Shown: one piece after another, positions 35,045 through 43,036 of the stretch
How positions within the stretch are numbered: the stretch's first letter is position 1
Layout of the letters: every line of letters begins with the position of its first letter
NCBI RefSeq assembly: GCF_000011365.1
Contig: NC_004463.1
Coordinates: forward strand, 2,900,001 to 2,964,000
Direction of reading: 5' to 3'
Origin: Bradyrhizobium diazoefficiens USDA 110
GTDB taxonomy: Bacteria > Pseudomonadota > Alphaproteobacteria > Rhizobiales > Xanthobacteraceae
Length of the DNA stretch: 64,000 nucleotides
Notes under the pieces: generated by a model
Seen by the model: the letters and a program-made list of their open reading frames with translations, nothing else
Told to the model about the DNA's origin: nothing
Databases searched by the model: none
Translations under genes and position numbers: made by a program

Positions 35045-35929
35045 TTAGGCGGCTCTTGCGCTGCTCGCAACCTGCTTCAGGCCGAAATCGTAGTTGAGAT
35101 GGAAATAGTCGCTGTCCACCATGCGACCATCCGGCGCACGCCCGGCCGGGTGGCGGACGAACTCGCGGATCAGGCTGTCCTTGACGCCGAACACCACATC
35201 GCTGTCGAGATATTTGTCGCCGGCGACGAACACATGGGTCACGAGCTGCTCGAAGCCGGGCGCCGAGATCATGAAATGCACATGCGCCGGACGCCAGGGA
35301 TGGCGGCCCTGCACCTCCAGCATCTCGCCGACCGGGCCGTCATGCGGGATCGGATAGGCGGCCGGCTTGATCGACCAGAAATGGAAGCGGCCATTGGCGT
35401 CGGTGTGGAAGCGCGCGCGCATCGCGAGATCGCCGATCTGGTCGAGCTGCTGCACGTCGTAATAGCCGTCATCGTCGGAATGCCAGACGTCGACGACGGC
35501 GCCCGCCAGCGGACGTCCGTCGACGGTCGAGACCGAGCCGGTGACCAGCATGGGATCGCCTTCCATGGGACCGGAGATGTCGGCGCCGATGTCCTTCTCC
35601 GGCGCGGCCTGGACGAAGAACGGGCCGAGCACCGTGGTCTCGGTCGCACCTTCCGGCACCGGGTGGTTGATCGCGTCGACCAGCATGGAGACGCCGAGCG
35701 TGTCCGACAGCAGGATGAACTCCTGGCGCTTGTCGTCGCACATGTGGCCGGTGCGGGTCAGGAAGTCGATGCCGTATTCCCATTCCTTCTGGGTCGGGCG
35801 GACCTCGCGGACGAAGGCGTGAAGGTGGCGCACCAGCGCCTCGCTGACCTGCTTGATGCGCGGATCGGTTGCGCCTGCGATCCGCTCCAGCACCGCCTCC
35901 GTGATCGTGGTCTCGTTGAAGTTACGCAT
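35045..35929 (-). CDS. Intradiol ring-cleavage dioxygenase, hydroxyquinol 1,2-dioxygenase type
   Basis: 294 residues, with a N-terminal helical dimerisation domain (residues 1-100) and the catalytic beta-sandwich. Iron ligands are recognisable: the Tyr in DDDGYYDVQ, the Tyr in AAYPIPHDGPVG and the two His in HPWRPAHVHFM. The linker QEFILLSDTLGVSMLVDAIN and TTVLGPFFV are typical of hydroxyquinol rather than protocatechuate enzymes. The product would be maleylacetate, the substrate of the reductase encoded further upstream in the same operon. It follows the HIBADH-like gene by 15 nt. Catechol 1,2-dioxygenase is the alternative, disfavoured by the maleylacetate reductase. Confidence 0.92.
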   Translation of the reverse strand: MRNFNETTITEAVLERIAGATDPRIKQVSEALVRHLHAFVREVRPTQKEWEYGIDFLTRTGHMCDDKRQEFILLSDTLGVSMLVDAINHPVPEGATETTVLGPFFVQAAPEKDIGADISGPMEGDPMLVTGSVSTVDGRPLAGAVVDVWHSDDDGYYDVQQLDQIGDLAMRARFHTDANGRFHFWSIKPAAYPIPHDGPVGEMLEVQGRHPWRPAHVHFMISAPGFEQLVTHVFVAGDKYLDSDVVFGVKDSLIREFVRHPAGRAPDGRMVDSDYFHLNYDFGLKQVASSARAA

Positions 35930-35944
35930 GGATGTCTCCGTTGA

Positions 35945-36847
35945 TCAGAGCTTCGGTTCGCCGAGGCCGGACAGCCGCTCGAGATGCTTGACGGTCGCGA
36001 TGAAGTCGGCCTCGCCGTCGCCTTGCGCCACCAGCGAGCCATAGGTCTCGCGCACTTGGGCAGCGAGCTGCAGCGGCACGCCGACGGCGTGGCCGGCGCC
36101 GAGAATGAGATCGAGGTCCTTGGCCATCTGCTTGCAGGAGAAGGTCGATTCGAAATCCCGCGTTCGAAGCGGCGCGGTCTTGTACTTCACCATCGGCGAG
36201 GCCACCGCGCTGTCGTCGAGCACCTTCAGGATGTCCTGCCAGGCGATGCCGCCCTTGCGCGCCAGCGCCAGGCTCTCCGCCATCATCGCGGCCGACACCG
36301 CGATCATCAGGTTGACCGCGAGCTTGGCGTAACGGGCCTCCTCGGCGGGCCCGAGATAGGTCCGGGCGCGGGTGAAGGCGGCGAACAACGGTTTTGCGTT
36401 GTCGAAGGCGTCCTTCGGACCCGAGACGAAGCAGGTCAGCGCGCCGGTGTGGACGATGCTGGCGTTGCCGGAGACCGGCGCGCGCAGATAGAGAACGCCG
36501 CGCGCCTGCGCGCTGGCCGCAACTTCGGTGGAGGCCTCGACACTCACGGTGCTGGTCTCGATCAGAACGGCTCCGGGGGCCATCGCGGCGATGACGCCGG
36601 CGGGGCCGAGCAACGCGCCGCGCAAGGCCGTGTCATCCGGCAGCGACGTGATGACCGCTTCCTTGCCGCTCACGGCGTCGTCCGGTGAGGCTGCAATCGA
36701 AATGCCCTGTGCTCGCGCCTCGTTGGTCCGTGCCGCGCTCCGATCGAACGCGGTGACGGCATAGCCGGCCTTGGCGACAAGCACCGACATCGGCAGGCCC
36801 ATCTTGCCGATTCCGATAAAGGCTACATTCCTTGAAGCGTCAGTCAT
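35945..36847 (-). CDS. NAD(P)-dependent oxidoreductase, 3-hydroxyisobutyrate dehydrogenase family
   Basis: 300 residues. The Rossmann motif GIGKMGLPMSVLVAKAGYAV is at the N-terminus, followed by AFDRS and the substrate loop VSGNASIVHTGALTCFVSG (family form PVSGG). The catalytic Lys region YAKLAVNLMIAVSAAM is intact. Such beta-hydroxyacid dehydrogenases oxidise 3-hydroxy acids or reduce tartronate semialdehyde. In this operon it may act on a side-chain fragment or a pathway intermediate. It sits 15 nt before the dioxygenase and 21 nt after the amidohydrolase. Confidence 0.9.
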   Translation of the reverse strand: MTDASRNVAFIGIGKMGLPMSVLVAKAGYAVTAFDRSAARTNEARAQGISIAASPDDAVSGKEAVITSLPDDTALRGALLGPAGVIAAMAPGAVLIETSTVSVEASTEVAASAQARGVLYLRAPVSGNASIVHTGALTCFVSGPKDAFDNAKPLFAAFTRARTYLGPAEEARYAKLAVNLMIAVSAAMMAESLALARKGGIAWQDILKVLDDSAVASPMVKYKTAPLRTRDFESTFSCKQMAKDLDLILGAGHAVGVPLQLAAQVRETYGSLVAQGDGEADFIATVKHLERLSGLGEPKL

Positions 36848-36868
36848 TGTTGTTGTCCATTGGCGCCT

Positions 36869-38242
36869 TCAGGCGGCGCGTCCCTGTCGTTCGATATCCT
36901 GCACCAGCCGCCGGCCCGATTGCGCCAGCAGCTCCTTCTTCGCCTCCAGCCCCTCGACCAGCAGCCGGCCGCTCCGCTTCTTCCACGCGCCGCCGATCAT
37001 GACGGACTCGATGTTGGCGAGGCTCGTCTGCATCACGACGGTCGCGACGGGATCGTGCACCGGGACGAGATTGAGATCGGATGCGTTGATGATGACGAGG
37101 TCGGCGAGCTTGCCCGGCGTCAGCGAGCCGATCTGGCTCTCCCGGCCGAGCATGCGCGCGCCTTCCATCGTGATCCAGCGCAGCGCCTCGCGCACGGGGA
37201 TGGTGGTGGTCGCAGGAATGGTGCCGCTGCCCCGGCGCGACTCCGCATTGTCGAGTGCCCGCTGCATCGAGAGCGCGACGCGCGCGGCGGAGAAGAGATC
37301 GCCGGCCAGCACGGATTCCAGATCAATGCCGATCGTCGGCCGGACGCCGCGCTTCAGCAGCCGTCCCGTGATCGGGAAGCCGTGGCCCTGGATCATCTCG
37401 TTCTCTGGCGTGACCGAGAACGACACGCCGAGATCGACCATCCGGTCGAGGAGATCGTCGGGCAGATCGTTGCCGTGGACGATATTGACGCCGGCGCCGA
37501 CGAGGCCGGCCGCGATCAGCTTCTCCCAGCCATCAGGCGTCTTGGCCGGACCGCCGCCCTGGTGCATCGAAGCGATCAGCTTCAGCTCCCGCGCCAGGCG
37601 GAAGTCGTGCATGGCGACGTCGAGCGTCGAATAATGCGGACCCAGAATGGCGAGCCCGAGCGTGACGAGACCGTCGCGGTCGGCGAGGGGGCCGGCGAGC
37701 AGCCGCTCGACCTCGCGGCGCGGATGCGGCACTTCCGAGAAATGCGGCTCGCCGGGCTTCGGCTCCGGCTTGGGCGAGCCGTGGAAGAACGCGGCGCGGA
37801 TGCCACTCTCGATCAGGCCGCGCACGGCGGCATCGGTGTGATCGGGCGTCGGATTGTTGTGGCACCAGTCGACCAGCGTGGTGGTGCCGCAATTGATCTG
37901 GTTCAGCGCGCCGACCAGCGTGGCGATGTAGATGTCGTCGGGCCGGAACACGGTCGCGAGCCCGGCGTGCATGCGCCGGAAATATTCGAGCAGCGTCCAG
38001 TTCGCGGCATAGCCGCGTAAGCCCGTCTGCCAGGTGTGCATATGCGCGTTGACAAGGCCGGGGATGACGATGCGCCCCTTGCCGTCGACGATTTCGGTCT
38101 CGGCCGCGCCGCTGCCGAGGTCGATCGACGGCCGCACGTCAACGATGCGGCTGCCTTCGACCAGCACGTCGCCGGTGCGGAGGTCGCCGATCGCATCATC
38201 CATGCTGATGATGGTGGCGGATCTGATCAGCGTGCGCCGCAT
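36869..38242 (-). CDS. Amidohydrolase (cytosine deaminase/chlorohydrolase-type)
   Basis: 457-residue metal-dependent hydrolase of the TrzA/AtzB/SsnA-like group. The beta-sandwich at both ends encloses a TIM barrel with the N-terminal metal motif VNAHMHTWQTGLRG. Later ligand regions are SMHQGGG (third His), NIVHGNDL and TIGIDLES (metal Asp). The family removes amino or chloro groups from N-heterocycles or deaminates related compounds. Its position in a hydroxyquinol operon suggests that the imported substrate carries an N-heterocycle or amide removed before or alongside ring oxidation; this is inferred only from context. It begins 4 nt after the reductase gene. Confidence 0.9.
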   Translation of the reverse strand: MRRTLIRSATIISMDDAIGDLRTGDVLVEGSRIVDVRPSIDLGSGAAETEIVDGKGRIVIPGLVNAHMHTWQTGLRGYAANWTLLEYFRRMHAGLATVFRPDDIYIATLVGALNQINCGTTTLVDWCHNNPTPDHTDAAVRGLIESGIRAAFFHGSPKPEPKPGEPHFSEVPHPRREVERLLAGPLADRDGLVTLGLAILGPHYSTLDVAMHDFRLARELKLIASMHQGGGPAKTPDGWEKLIAAGLVGAGVNIVHGNDLPDDLLDRMVDLGVSFSVTPENEMIQGHGFPITGRLLKRGVRPTIGIDLESVLAGDLFSAARVALSMQRALDNAESRRGSGTIPATTTIPVREALRWITMEGARMLGRESQIGSLTPGKLADLVIINASDLNLVPVHDPVATVVMQTSLANIESVMIGGAWKKRSGRLLVEGLEAKKELLAQSGRRLVQDIERQGRAA

Positions 38243-38246
38243 CGCT

Positions 38247-39326
38247 TCAAGCCACAGCTTTGGTGGTAACAGGCGGCTCGCCGGCCCAGGCGCGCGCGAT
38301 CAAGTCGCGGATGGCGCCCCGCTCGAGCGGCCGCGGATTCCAGTAGGCGTTGGTGACGGCGAGATCGGCCGCCTTATCGATGCCGCTCTCGGGCATGCCG
38401 ACATCGCGTAGCGCCAGTTTTGCACCCAGCCGCTTTGCGAGCTCGTAGAGTCCCTGCGACGCATCGGCCGCGCCGATCGCGCGCGCGACGCGCGCCATCG
38501 CCTCGGGCACGGCGGGGGCGTTGTAGGCCAGCGCATGCGGCAGCACGATGGTGTGCGTCTCGGCGTGCGGCAGATCGAAGGTGCCGCCGAGCGTGTGGCA
38601 GAGCTTGTGATGCAGCGCCATGCCGACCGTGCCGAGGCAGACGCCGCACAGCCAAGCGCCATAGAGCGCCTCGGTGCGGGCCTCGCGATCGTCGCTTCTG
38701 GCGGCAACGGCGGGCAGGGCACGCGCGAGCGCGCGAATGCCTTCTTCCGCCATCAACGAGGTGACGGGATTGGTGTCGCGCGCGTAAAGCGCTTCGACCG
38801 CATGCGCGATCGCGTTGATGCCTGACGTCGCAGCCAGGCTCGCCGGCAGCGTCAAGGTGAGATCGACGTCGTAGATCACGGTCTCCGGCAGCACGGCCGC
38901 ATCGCGCACCGTGGTCTTCAGGCCGTTCTCGGTCTGGCCGACGATCGGCGTCATCTCCGAGCCGGCATAGGTGGTGGGGATGCAGAGCTGGTTGACGCCG
39001 GTGCGCAAGGCGAGCGCCTTGCCGAGGCCCGTTGTGGATCCGCCGCCGAGCGAGACCACGCAATCGGCATCGCACGCCTTCATCGCCGCGAGCGCCCGCT
39101 CGGTAACGTCGACCGGCGTATGCATGGTGGCGCCCGGAAAGATGCCGGCATAGAGCGGGCCGAGCGCTGTCCCTAAGCTCTTGCCCTGCGCCTCCTGCTG
39201 CGGCGTCGTCAGCACCAGTGCGCGCTTGCCGCCGAGCCGCTCCACCTCGGCCTTGGCATTAGCCAACGTTCCGCTGCCGAACACGACGCGGCAGGGCAGG
39301 TTTTCGAAGGTGAACGAACCGATCAT
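38247..39326 (-). CDS. Maleylacetate reductase
   Basis: 359 residues from MIGSFTFENLPCRVVFGSG; a much longer upstream frame is a shadow. Iron-alcohol-dehydrogenase-like fold with SLGGGSTTGLGKALAL (cofactor), IPTTYAGSEMTPIVGQ, SGINAIAHAVEALYA and MALHHKLCHTLGGTFDLPHAETHTIVLPH. The TYAGSEMTPI and HHKLCH forms are diagnostic of maleylacetate reductases. It converts maleylacetate to 3-oxoadipate with NAD(P)H, directly after the dioxygenase step. Its start overlaps the Dabb stop by 4 nt (ATGA), and it ends 4 nt before the amidohydrolase. Confidence 0.94.
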   Translation of the reverse strand: MIGSFTFENLPCRVVFGSGTLANAKAEVERLGGKRALVLTTPQQEAQGKSLGTALGPLYAGIFPGATMHTPVDVTERALAAMKACDADCVVSLGGGSTTGLGKALALRTGVNQLCIPTTYAGSEMTPIVGQTENGLKTTVRDAAVLPETVIYDVDLTLTLPASLAATSGINAIAHAVEALYARDTNPVTSLMAEEGIRALARALPAVAARSDDREARTEALYGAWLCGVCLGTVGMALHHKLCHTLGGTFDLPHAETHTIVLPHALAYNAPAVPEAMARVARAIGAADASQGLYELAKRLGAKLALRDVGMPESGIDKAADLAVTNAYWNPRPLERGAIRDLIARAWAGEPPVTTKAVA

Positions 39327-39646
39327 GCGCCGGTCTCTTTGATGGGATAATCGACCTGAAAGCGGCCGATCCGCAAGTCGCCAAGCGCCTCGCGCACGCG
39401 CATGTGCTCCGGGTGGGTGGCGTAGGCCGCAAGCGCGGCCTGGTCGGTGAATTCGGAGAACAGCACGACGTCGCAGGCGTAATCGACAGCGCTGACGTCG
39501 AGGCCGACTTCGATATGGGTGAGGCCGTCGATCCGGCCGCGCAGGCCCTCGAACAGGGTCTTGACCTTGGCCCGGGCGGCGGACCGCTCCTCGGGGGTCT
39601 CCCCGCGCAGCCGCCACATCACGATGTGCCTGATCCGGCCCGACAT
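39323..39646 (-). CDS. Dabb (stress-responsive alpha-beta barrel) domain protein
   Basis: 107 residues. Starts MSGRIRHIVMWRLRGETPEE and has the Dabb signature: HIVMWRL at the start, GLTHIEVGLDVS and YACDVVLFSEFTDQAALAAYATHPEHMRV. These small dimeric ferredoxin-like proteins include cyclases and monooxygenase-like enzymes. GAGGAAAC precedes the ATG. It is the first gene of the eleven-gene operon, facing the divergent LysR gene across about 108 nt. A role on the hydroxyquinol/quinone intermediate is conceivable, without evidence. Confidence 0.9.
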   Translation of the reverse strand: MSGRIRHIVMWRLRGETPEERSAARAKVKTLFEGLRGRIDGLTHIEVGLDVSAVDYACDVVLFSEFTDQAALAAYATHPEHMRVREALGDLRIGRFQVDYPIKETGA

Positions 39647-39735
39647 TTCCCAGTTTCCTCGCCTGTCATCTTGCTTGTGTTGGACCCATTTTGGCTTGCG
39701 GGATACGGAAATAAAGGCCAATATTTGTAAGTCTC

Positions 39736-39754
39736 TTTTCCTAAAAGTGGAAAA
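39736..39754. promoter_or_regulatory. Inverted repeat abutting the LysR start codon
   Basis: TTTTCC-N7-GGAAAA ends one base before the LysR ATG, within the 108-nt divergent region that serves the catabolic operon. A bound regulator here would cover the LysR translation start. This is consistent with autorepression by the LysR protein, but the arms are AT-rich and could be incidental. Confidence 0.4.
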
Positions 39755-40678
39755 ATGGATCGCCTGCTCCAACTTGAGGTGTTCGCCAAGACGGCCGAGC
39801 TCGGCAGCCTGTCCAAAGCCGCCGAGGCCTTGCGCATGTCGAACGCGGCCGCGAGCCGCCATCTCAGCGCGCTCGAGGAGCGCCTCGCCGTTCGCCTGAT
39901 CGAGCGCAACACGCGCCGCCTGTGGCTGACGGAGGCGGGGCAGGAGTTGCTGGAGCGGTCCAGCCGGGTGCTGAGCGAACTGGCGGAAGCCGAGGACATC
40001 GTCAGCGATCGCGCGCTGTCGCCGCAGGGCATGCTGCGGGTCACGAGCTCGCTGTCCTTTGCGGTGATCTATCTGGCGCCGATGCTGCCGGCCTTCCGCG
40101 CGCGCTATCCGAAGCTCAACATGCAGATCACCACCGCCAACCGCTATCCTGACTTCATCGAGGCGGGCATCGACGTGGCGATCCGCACGCGCGAGCAGGA
40201 GCCGGATTCGAACATCATCGTCCGCCGCATCGGCCAGATGCGTCGCGTGCTGGCAGCCGCGCCCTCCTATCTCGCAAGCGCAGGCGAGCTGGAACAGCCC
40301 GCCGATCTCGCGCGCCACAACATGCTCGTCTACAACCTTGCGAACGATCCCTATTCGCTGCGCCTGCGCAAAGGCAATGGCGCGCAGACGGTGCGCATCA
40401 CGCCGACGCTCGACAGCAATGACGGCCAGGTCATCCGCGGCGCGGCGCTGGCGGGTCTCGGCATCCTCATCCAGCCGCTCTACATCGTCCAGAGCGATAT
40501 CGCGGCGGGCCGTCTCGTCCCGGTCCTGCTGGATTGGGAGCTGCCTCTGCTCACCATGAACATCGCCTACCAGAACCGTGCCGGGCTGCCGGCCAAGATC
40601 AGGGCCTTTTCCGACTTCCTCGTCACCCACATCCGCGAGCATTCGCAGCCGGGGATATGGATGGACGCGGCGAAGTAA
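39755..40678 (+). CDS. LysR-family transcriptional regulator
   Basis: 307 residues. The N-terminal winged helix MDRLLQLEVFAKTAELGSLSKAAEAL...RHLSALEERLAVRLIERNTRRL is followed by the effector-binding domain (VTSSLSFAVIYLAPMLPAFRARYPKLN and the FIEAGIDVAIRTREQEPDSN segment typical of the CrgA/DsdC-like branch). It is divergent from the hydroxyquinol operon and is its most likely activator, with a pathway intermediate as inducer. The only ribosome-binding candidate is GGA just before the ATG, inside the inverted repeat. Its stop is directly followed by the MarR GTG. Confidence 0.94.
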   Translation: MDRLLQLEVFAKTAELGSLSKAAEALRMSNAAASRHLSALEERLAVRLIERNTRRLWLTEAGQELLERSSRVLSELAEAEDIVSDRALSPQGMLRVTSSLSFAVIYLAPMLPAFRARYPKLNMQITTANRYPDFIEAGIDVAIRTREQEPDSNIIVRRIGQMRRVLAAAPSYLASAGELEQPADLARHNMLVYNLANDPYSLRLRKGNGAQTVRITPTLDSNDGQVIRGAALAGLGILIQPLYIVQSDIAAGRLVPVLLDWELPLLTMNIAYQNRAGLPAKIRAFSDFLVTHIREHSQPGIWMDAAK

Positions 40679-41191
40679 GTGACAGACATTGAAATCCCGA
40701 CTGTTTCCGAGAAGGCATATCCATTGAAATCCAGGACATCCGGGACGGCGTGGCGGCATGCCAATATCGGCCGCCTGCTCAACAACGCGGTGCGACGTTT
40801 CGAAGGCCGCGTGCTCGAATTGATGAGCGAGCGGGGGCATGACGAGACGCGCATCGCCCATGTCAGTCTCACCCGCAATCTCGACGTGGAGGGGACGCGG
40901 CTCACGGAGCTCGCCCGCCGCGCGTCGATGAGCAAGCAGGCGATGGGCGAGCTGGTCGATCAATGCGCCGAGCTCGGATTGGTGGACCGCATCGCCGATC
41001 CGACCGACCGGCGCGCGCGCATCGTCATGTTCACGCCGGCCGGACGCAAATGGCTCGATGCGTTCCGCGATGCCGTCGACATCGCCGAGCAGGAGATGCG
41101 CGCCGAGCTCGGCAAGGCGACGATGGAGGCGATCTTGAAGGGACTGGCGGTCTATGGCGCGCAGTTCGACACGCTCGACGACGCCGAATAG
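40679..41191 (+). CDS. MarR-family transcriptional regulator
   Basis: 170 residues with the winged-helix pattern LTRNLDVEGTRLTELARRASMSKQAMGELVDQCAELGLVDRIADPTDRRARIVMFTPAGRKW, including the conserved DxRxR wing. The first possible start, GTG 40679, immediately follows the LysR stop. A TTG at 40724 has a better placed AGAAGG and may be the true start. Two copies of CATTGAAATCC occur at 40687 and 40722. A perfect palindrome (41202-41215) lies just after its stop, before the monooxygenase gene, the expected target for this repressor. Confidence 0.9.
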   Translation: MTDIEIPTVSEKAYPLKSRTSGTAWRHANIGRLLNNAVRRFEGRVLELMSERGHDETRIAHVSLTRNLDVEGTRLTELARRASMSKQAMGELVDQCAELGLVDRIADPTDRRARIVMFTPAGRKWLDAFRDAVDIAEQEMRAELGKATMEAILKGLAVYGAQFDTLDDAE

Positions 41192-41201
41192 TCAGGCTAC
41201 T

Positions 41202-41215
41202 TGACGATATCGTCA
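41202..41215. promoter_or_regulatory. Perfect palindrome TGACGATATCGTCA, probable MarR operator
   Basis: 14-bp perfect dyad in the 46-nt space between the MarR gene and the monooxygenase. Size, symmetry and location match typical MarR-type operators. It would repress the monooxygenase-transporter-dehydrogenase-decarboxylase unit until an aromatic ligand binds. Confidence 0.65.
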
Positions 41216-41237
41216 GGCAACCTTACCATGCAAGATA

Positions 41238-42947
41238 ATGCTGGTAGGGAGAAGCGCCTTGGAAACACGTCTGACGGCCGCCGTGCTCATCGTAGGCGGG
41301 GGCCCATGCGGGCTGATGCTGGCCAACGAACTCGGCCGCCGCGGCGTGTCCGCGATCCTGGTCGATGAAAAGCCGGGCACGGCGTTCAATCCGCAAGCCA
41401 ATGCGACGCAGGCGCGCTCGATGGAGCATTATCGGCGGCTGGGTTTTGCCGACGAGATCAGGCGCGAAGGCCTGCCGGCCGATTATCCGACCGACGTCGC
41501 GTATTTCACCCGCTACACCGGCTATGAACTGGCGCGGTTTGCATTGCCGTCGTCCTCGCGCGCGAGCGAACTCGTCAAGGGCCTGTCCGGCTCCTGGAGT
41601 GCCGCGGAGCTGCCGCATCGCGTCTCGCAGAAATACGTCGAGGCGGTGCTGCGCCGGCACGCCGAACGGCTTCCCGGAATAAAGCTCAACTACGGTCATC
41701 GTCTCATCGGCTACACCGAGAGCGATGACGGCATCGTCGCCGACATCGAATGTCTCGACGATAACAGCCGCTTTCAGGTTCAGGCAGATTTCCTGGTCGG
41801 CGCGGACGGGCCGCGCTCGCAGGTCCGGCAATCGCTCGGCATCGTCTATGGCGGCGAGACCGGGACGCAGCGCGACTTCATGGGGGGCCGCATGCTGGCG
41901 GTCTATGTCCGTTCGCCGGAGTTCTACGCCAGCATCCCGCATGCCAAAGCGTGGATGTATAATTGCTTCAACGGCGACCGCCGCGCCTTCATGGCCTCCG
42001 TGAACGGGCGCGACGAATTCGCGTTTCACACCCAGCTCCGGCCGGGCGAAGACGAGAGCTCGATCACGGTCAACGAGGCCAAGGCGGCGTTCCAGCGCGC
42101 CTGCGGCGCGCCGATCGCATGCGAGGTGTTGTCGTTCCTGACCTGGACCGCCGGCCACGCGCTGGTCGCGAATGCGATGCAGCGGGGCAGGGTGTTCCTT
42201 GGCGGCGATGCGGCGCATCTGTTCACGCCGACTGGAGGCCTCGGCTACAACACCGCGATCGAGGATGCGGTCAATCTCGGCTGGAAGCTCGCAAGCGTCG
42301 TCAAGGGCGTGAGCCCGGCCGCGCTGCTCGACAGCTACGAGGTCGAGCGGCGTCCGGTGGCGCTTCGCAACACCGACTATGCGCGCCGCTTCGCCGACTC
42401 CCTCGGCCTGTTCGCGCCCGCGCCGGAGATCGAGGACGCCACTGACGCCGGCGGCGAGGCGCGGCGGATCGCGGGCGTCTATCTCGAGCAGCACGCCCGC
42501 GCCGAGTTCAACATCCCCGGCATCACCTTCGGCGGACGTTACGACGGTTCGCCGATCATCGTCTCCGACGGCAGCCAGCCGCCGCCGGACGCCGCGAATG
42601 TCTACGTTCCGAGCGCCTGTCCCGGCGGCCGCGCACCGCATGCGTGGCTGGACGACGGCGTGTCCTTGTACGACCTGTTCGGTTTCGAGTGGACGCTGCT
42701 CCAGTTCGGCGACGTCACGTCCGGCCATGCTCCGCTCGGTGAGACGGCCCGCGCGCTCGGCGTCGACGTAAAGCTCGTCACGCTGCCGAAGTCCCTGCGC
42801 GATCTCTACGAGGCGGACCTCGCTCTGATCCGTCCGGACCAGATCGTGGCCTGGCGCGGCAGCGCATCGCAGGCCGGGACGATCGGACGCGTTCTTGCCC
42901 GCGCGCTCGGGCACGGCGCGGGCGATGGCGCGCGGCTGGCAAGCTGA
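41238..42947 (+). CDS. FAD-dependent aromatic monooxygenase (PheA/TfdB family)
   Basis: Up to 569 residues. Flavoprotein hydroxylase with the dinucleotide motif VLIVGGGPCGLMLANELGRR, the DG motif LVGADGPRSQVR, and the second FAD motif GRVFLGGDAAHLFTPTGGLG. A C-terminal thioredoxin-like domain is present, as in phenol and resorcinol hydroxylases. It would hydroxylate a phenolic acid with NAD(P)H and O2, giving a dihydroxy or trihydroxy ring for the dioxygenase. ATG 41238 has no obvious ribosome-binding site; TTG 41259, preceded by AGGGAG, is a good alternative. It is the first gene after the MarR operator. Confidence 0.92.
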   Translation: MLVGRSALETRLTAAVLIVGGGPCGLMLANELGRRGVSAILVDEKPGTAFNPQANATQARSMEHYRRLGFADEIRREGLPADYPTDVAYFTRYTGYELARFALPSSSRASELVKGLSGSWSAAELPHRVSQKYVEAVLRRHAERLPGIKLNYGHRLIGYTESDDGIVADIECLDDNSRFQVQADFLVGADGPRSQVRQSLGIVYGGETGTQRDFMGGRMLAVYVRSPEFYASIPHAKAWMYNCFNGDRRAFMASVNGRDEFAFHTQLRPGEDESSITVNEAKAAFQRACGAPIACEVLSFLTWTAGHALVANAMQRGRVFLGGDAAHLFTPTGGLGYNTAIEDAVNLGWKLASVVKGVSPAALLDSYEVERRPVALRNTDYARRFADSLGLFAPAPEIEDATDAGGEARRIAGVYLEQHARAEFNIPGITFGGRYDGSPIIVSDGSQPPPDAANVYVPSACPGGRAPHAWLDDGVSLYDLFGFEWTLLQFGDVTSGHAPLGETARALGVDVKLVTLPKSLRDLYEADLALIRPDQIVAWRGSASQAGTIGRVLARALGHGAGDGARLAS

Positions 42948-43036
42948 TCTGTTCCCGCGGCCACATCCAACCCGTGGCCGCACGGCAATAACAACAAACG
43001 CAATAACAACAAGCAACGACAACGGAGGAGGAAACC

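Noticed and set aside
31629..35944. Very long plus-strand frames opposite the importer and oxidase genes
   Set aside because: Shadows. The minus-strand genes carry full Walker, FAD and permease motifs and overlap as an operon.
39647..40963. Extension of the Dabb frame upstream across the LysR gene
   Set aside because: The extra residues are a shadow of LysR; the domain starts at MSGRIRHIVMW.
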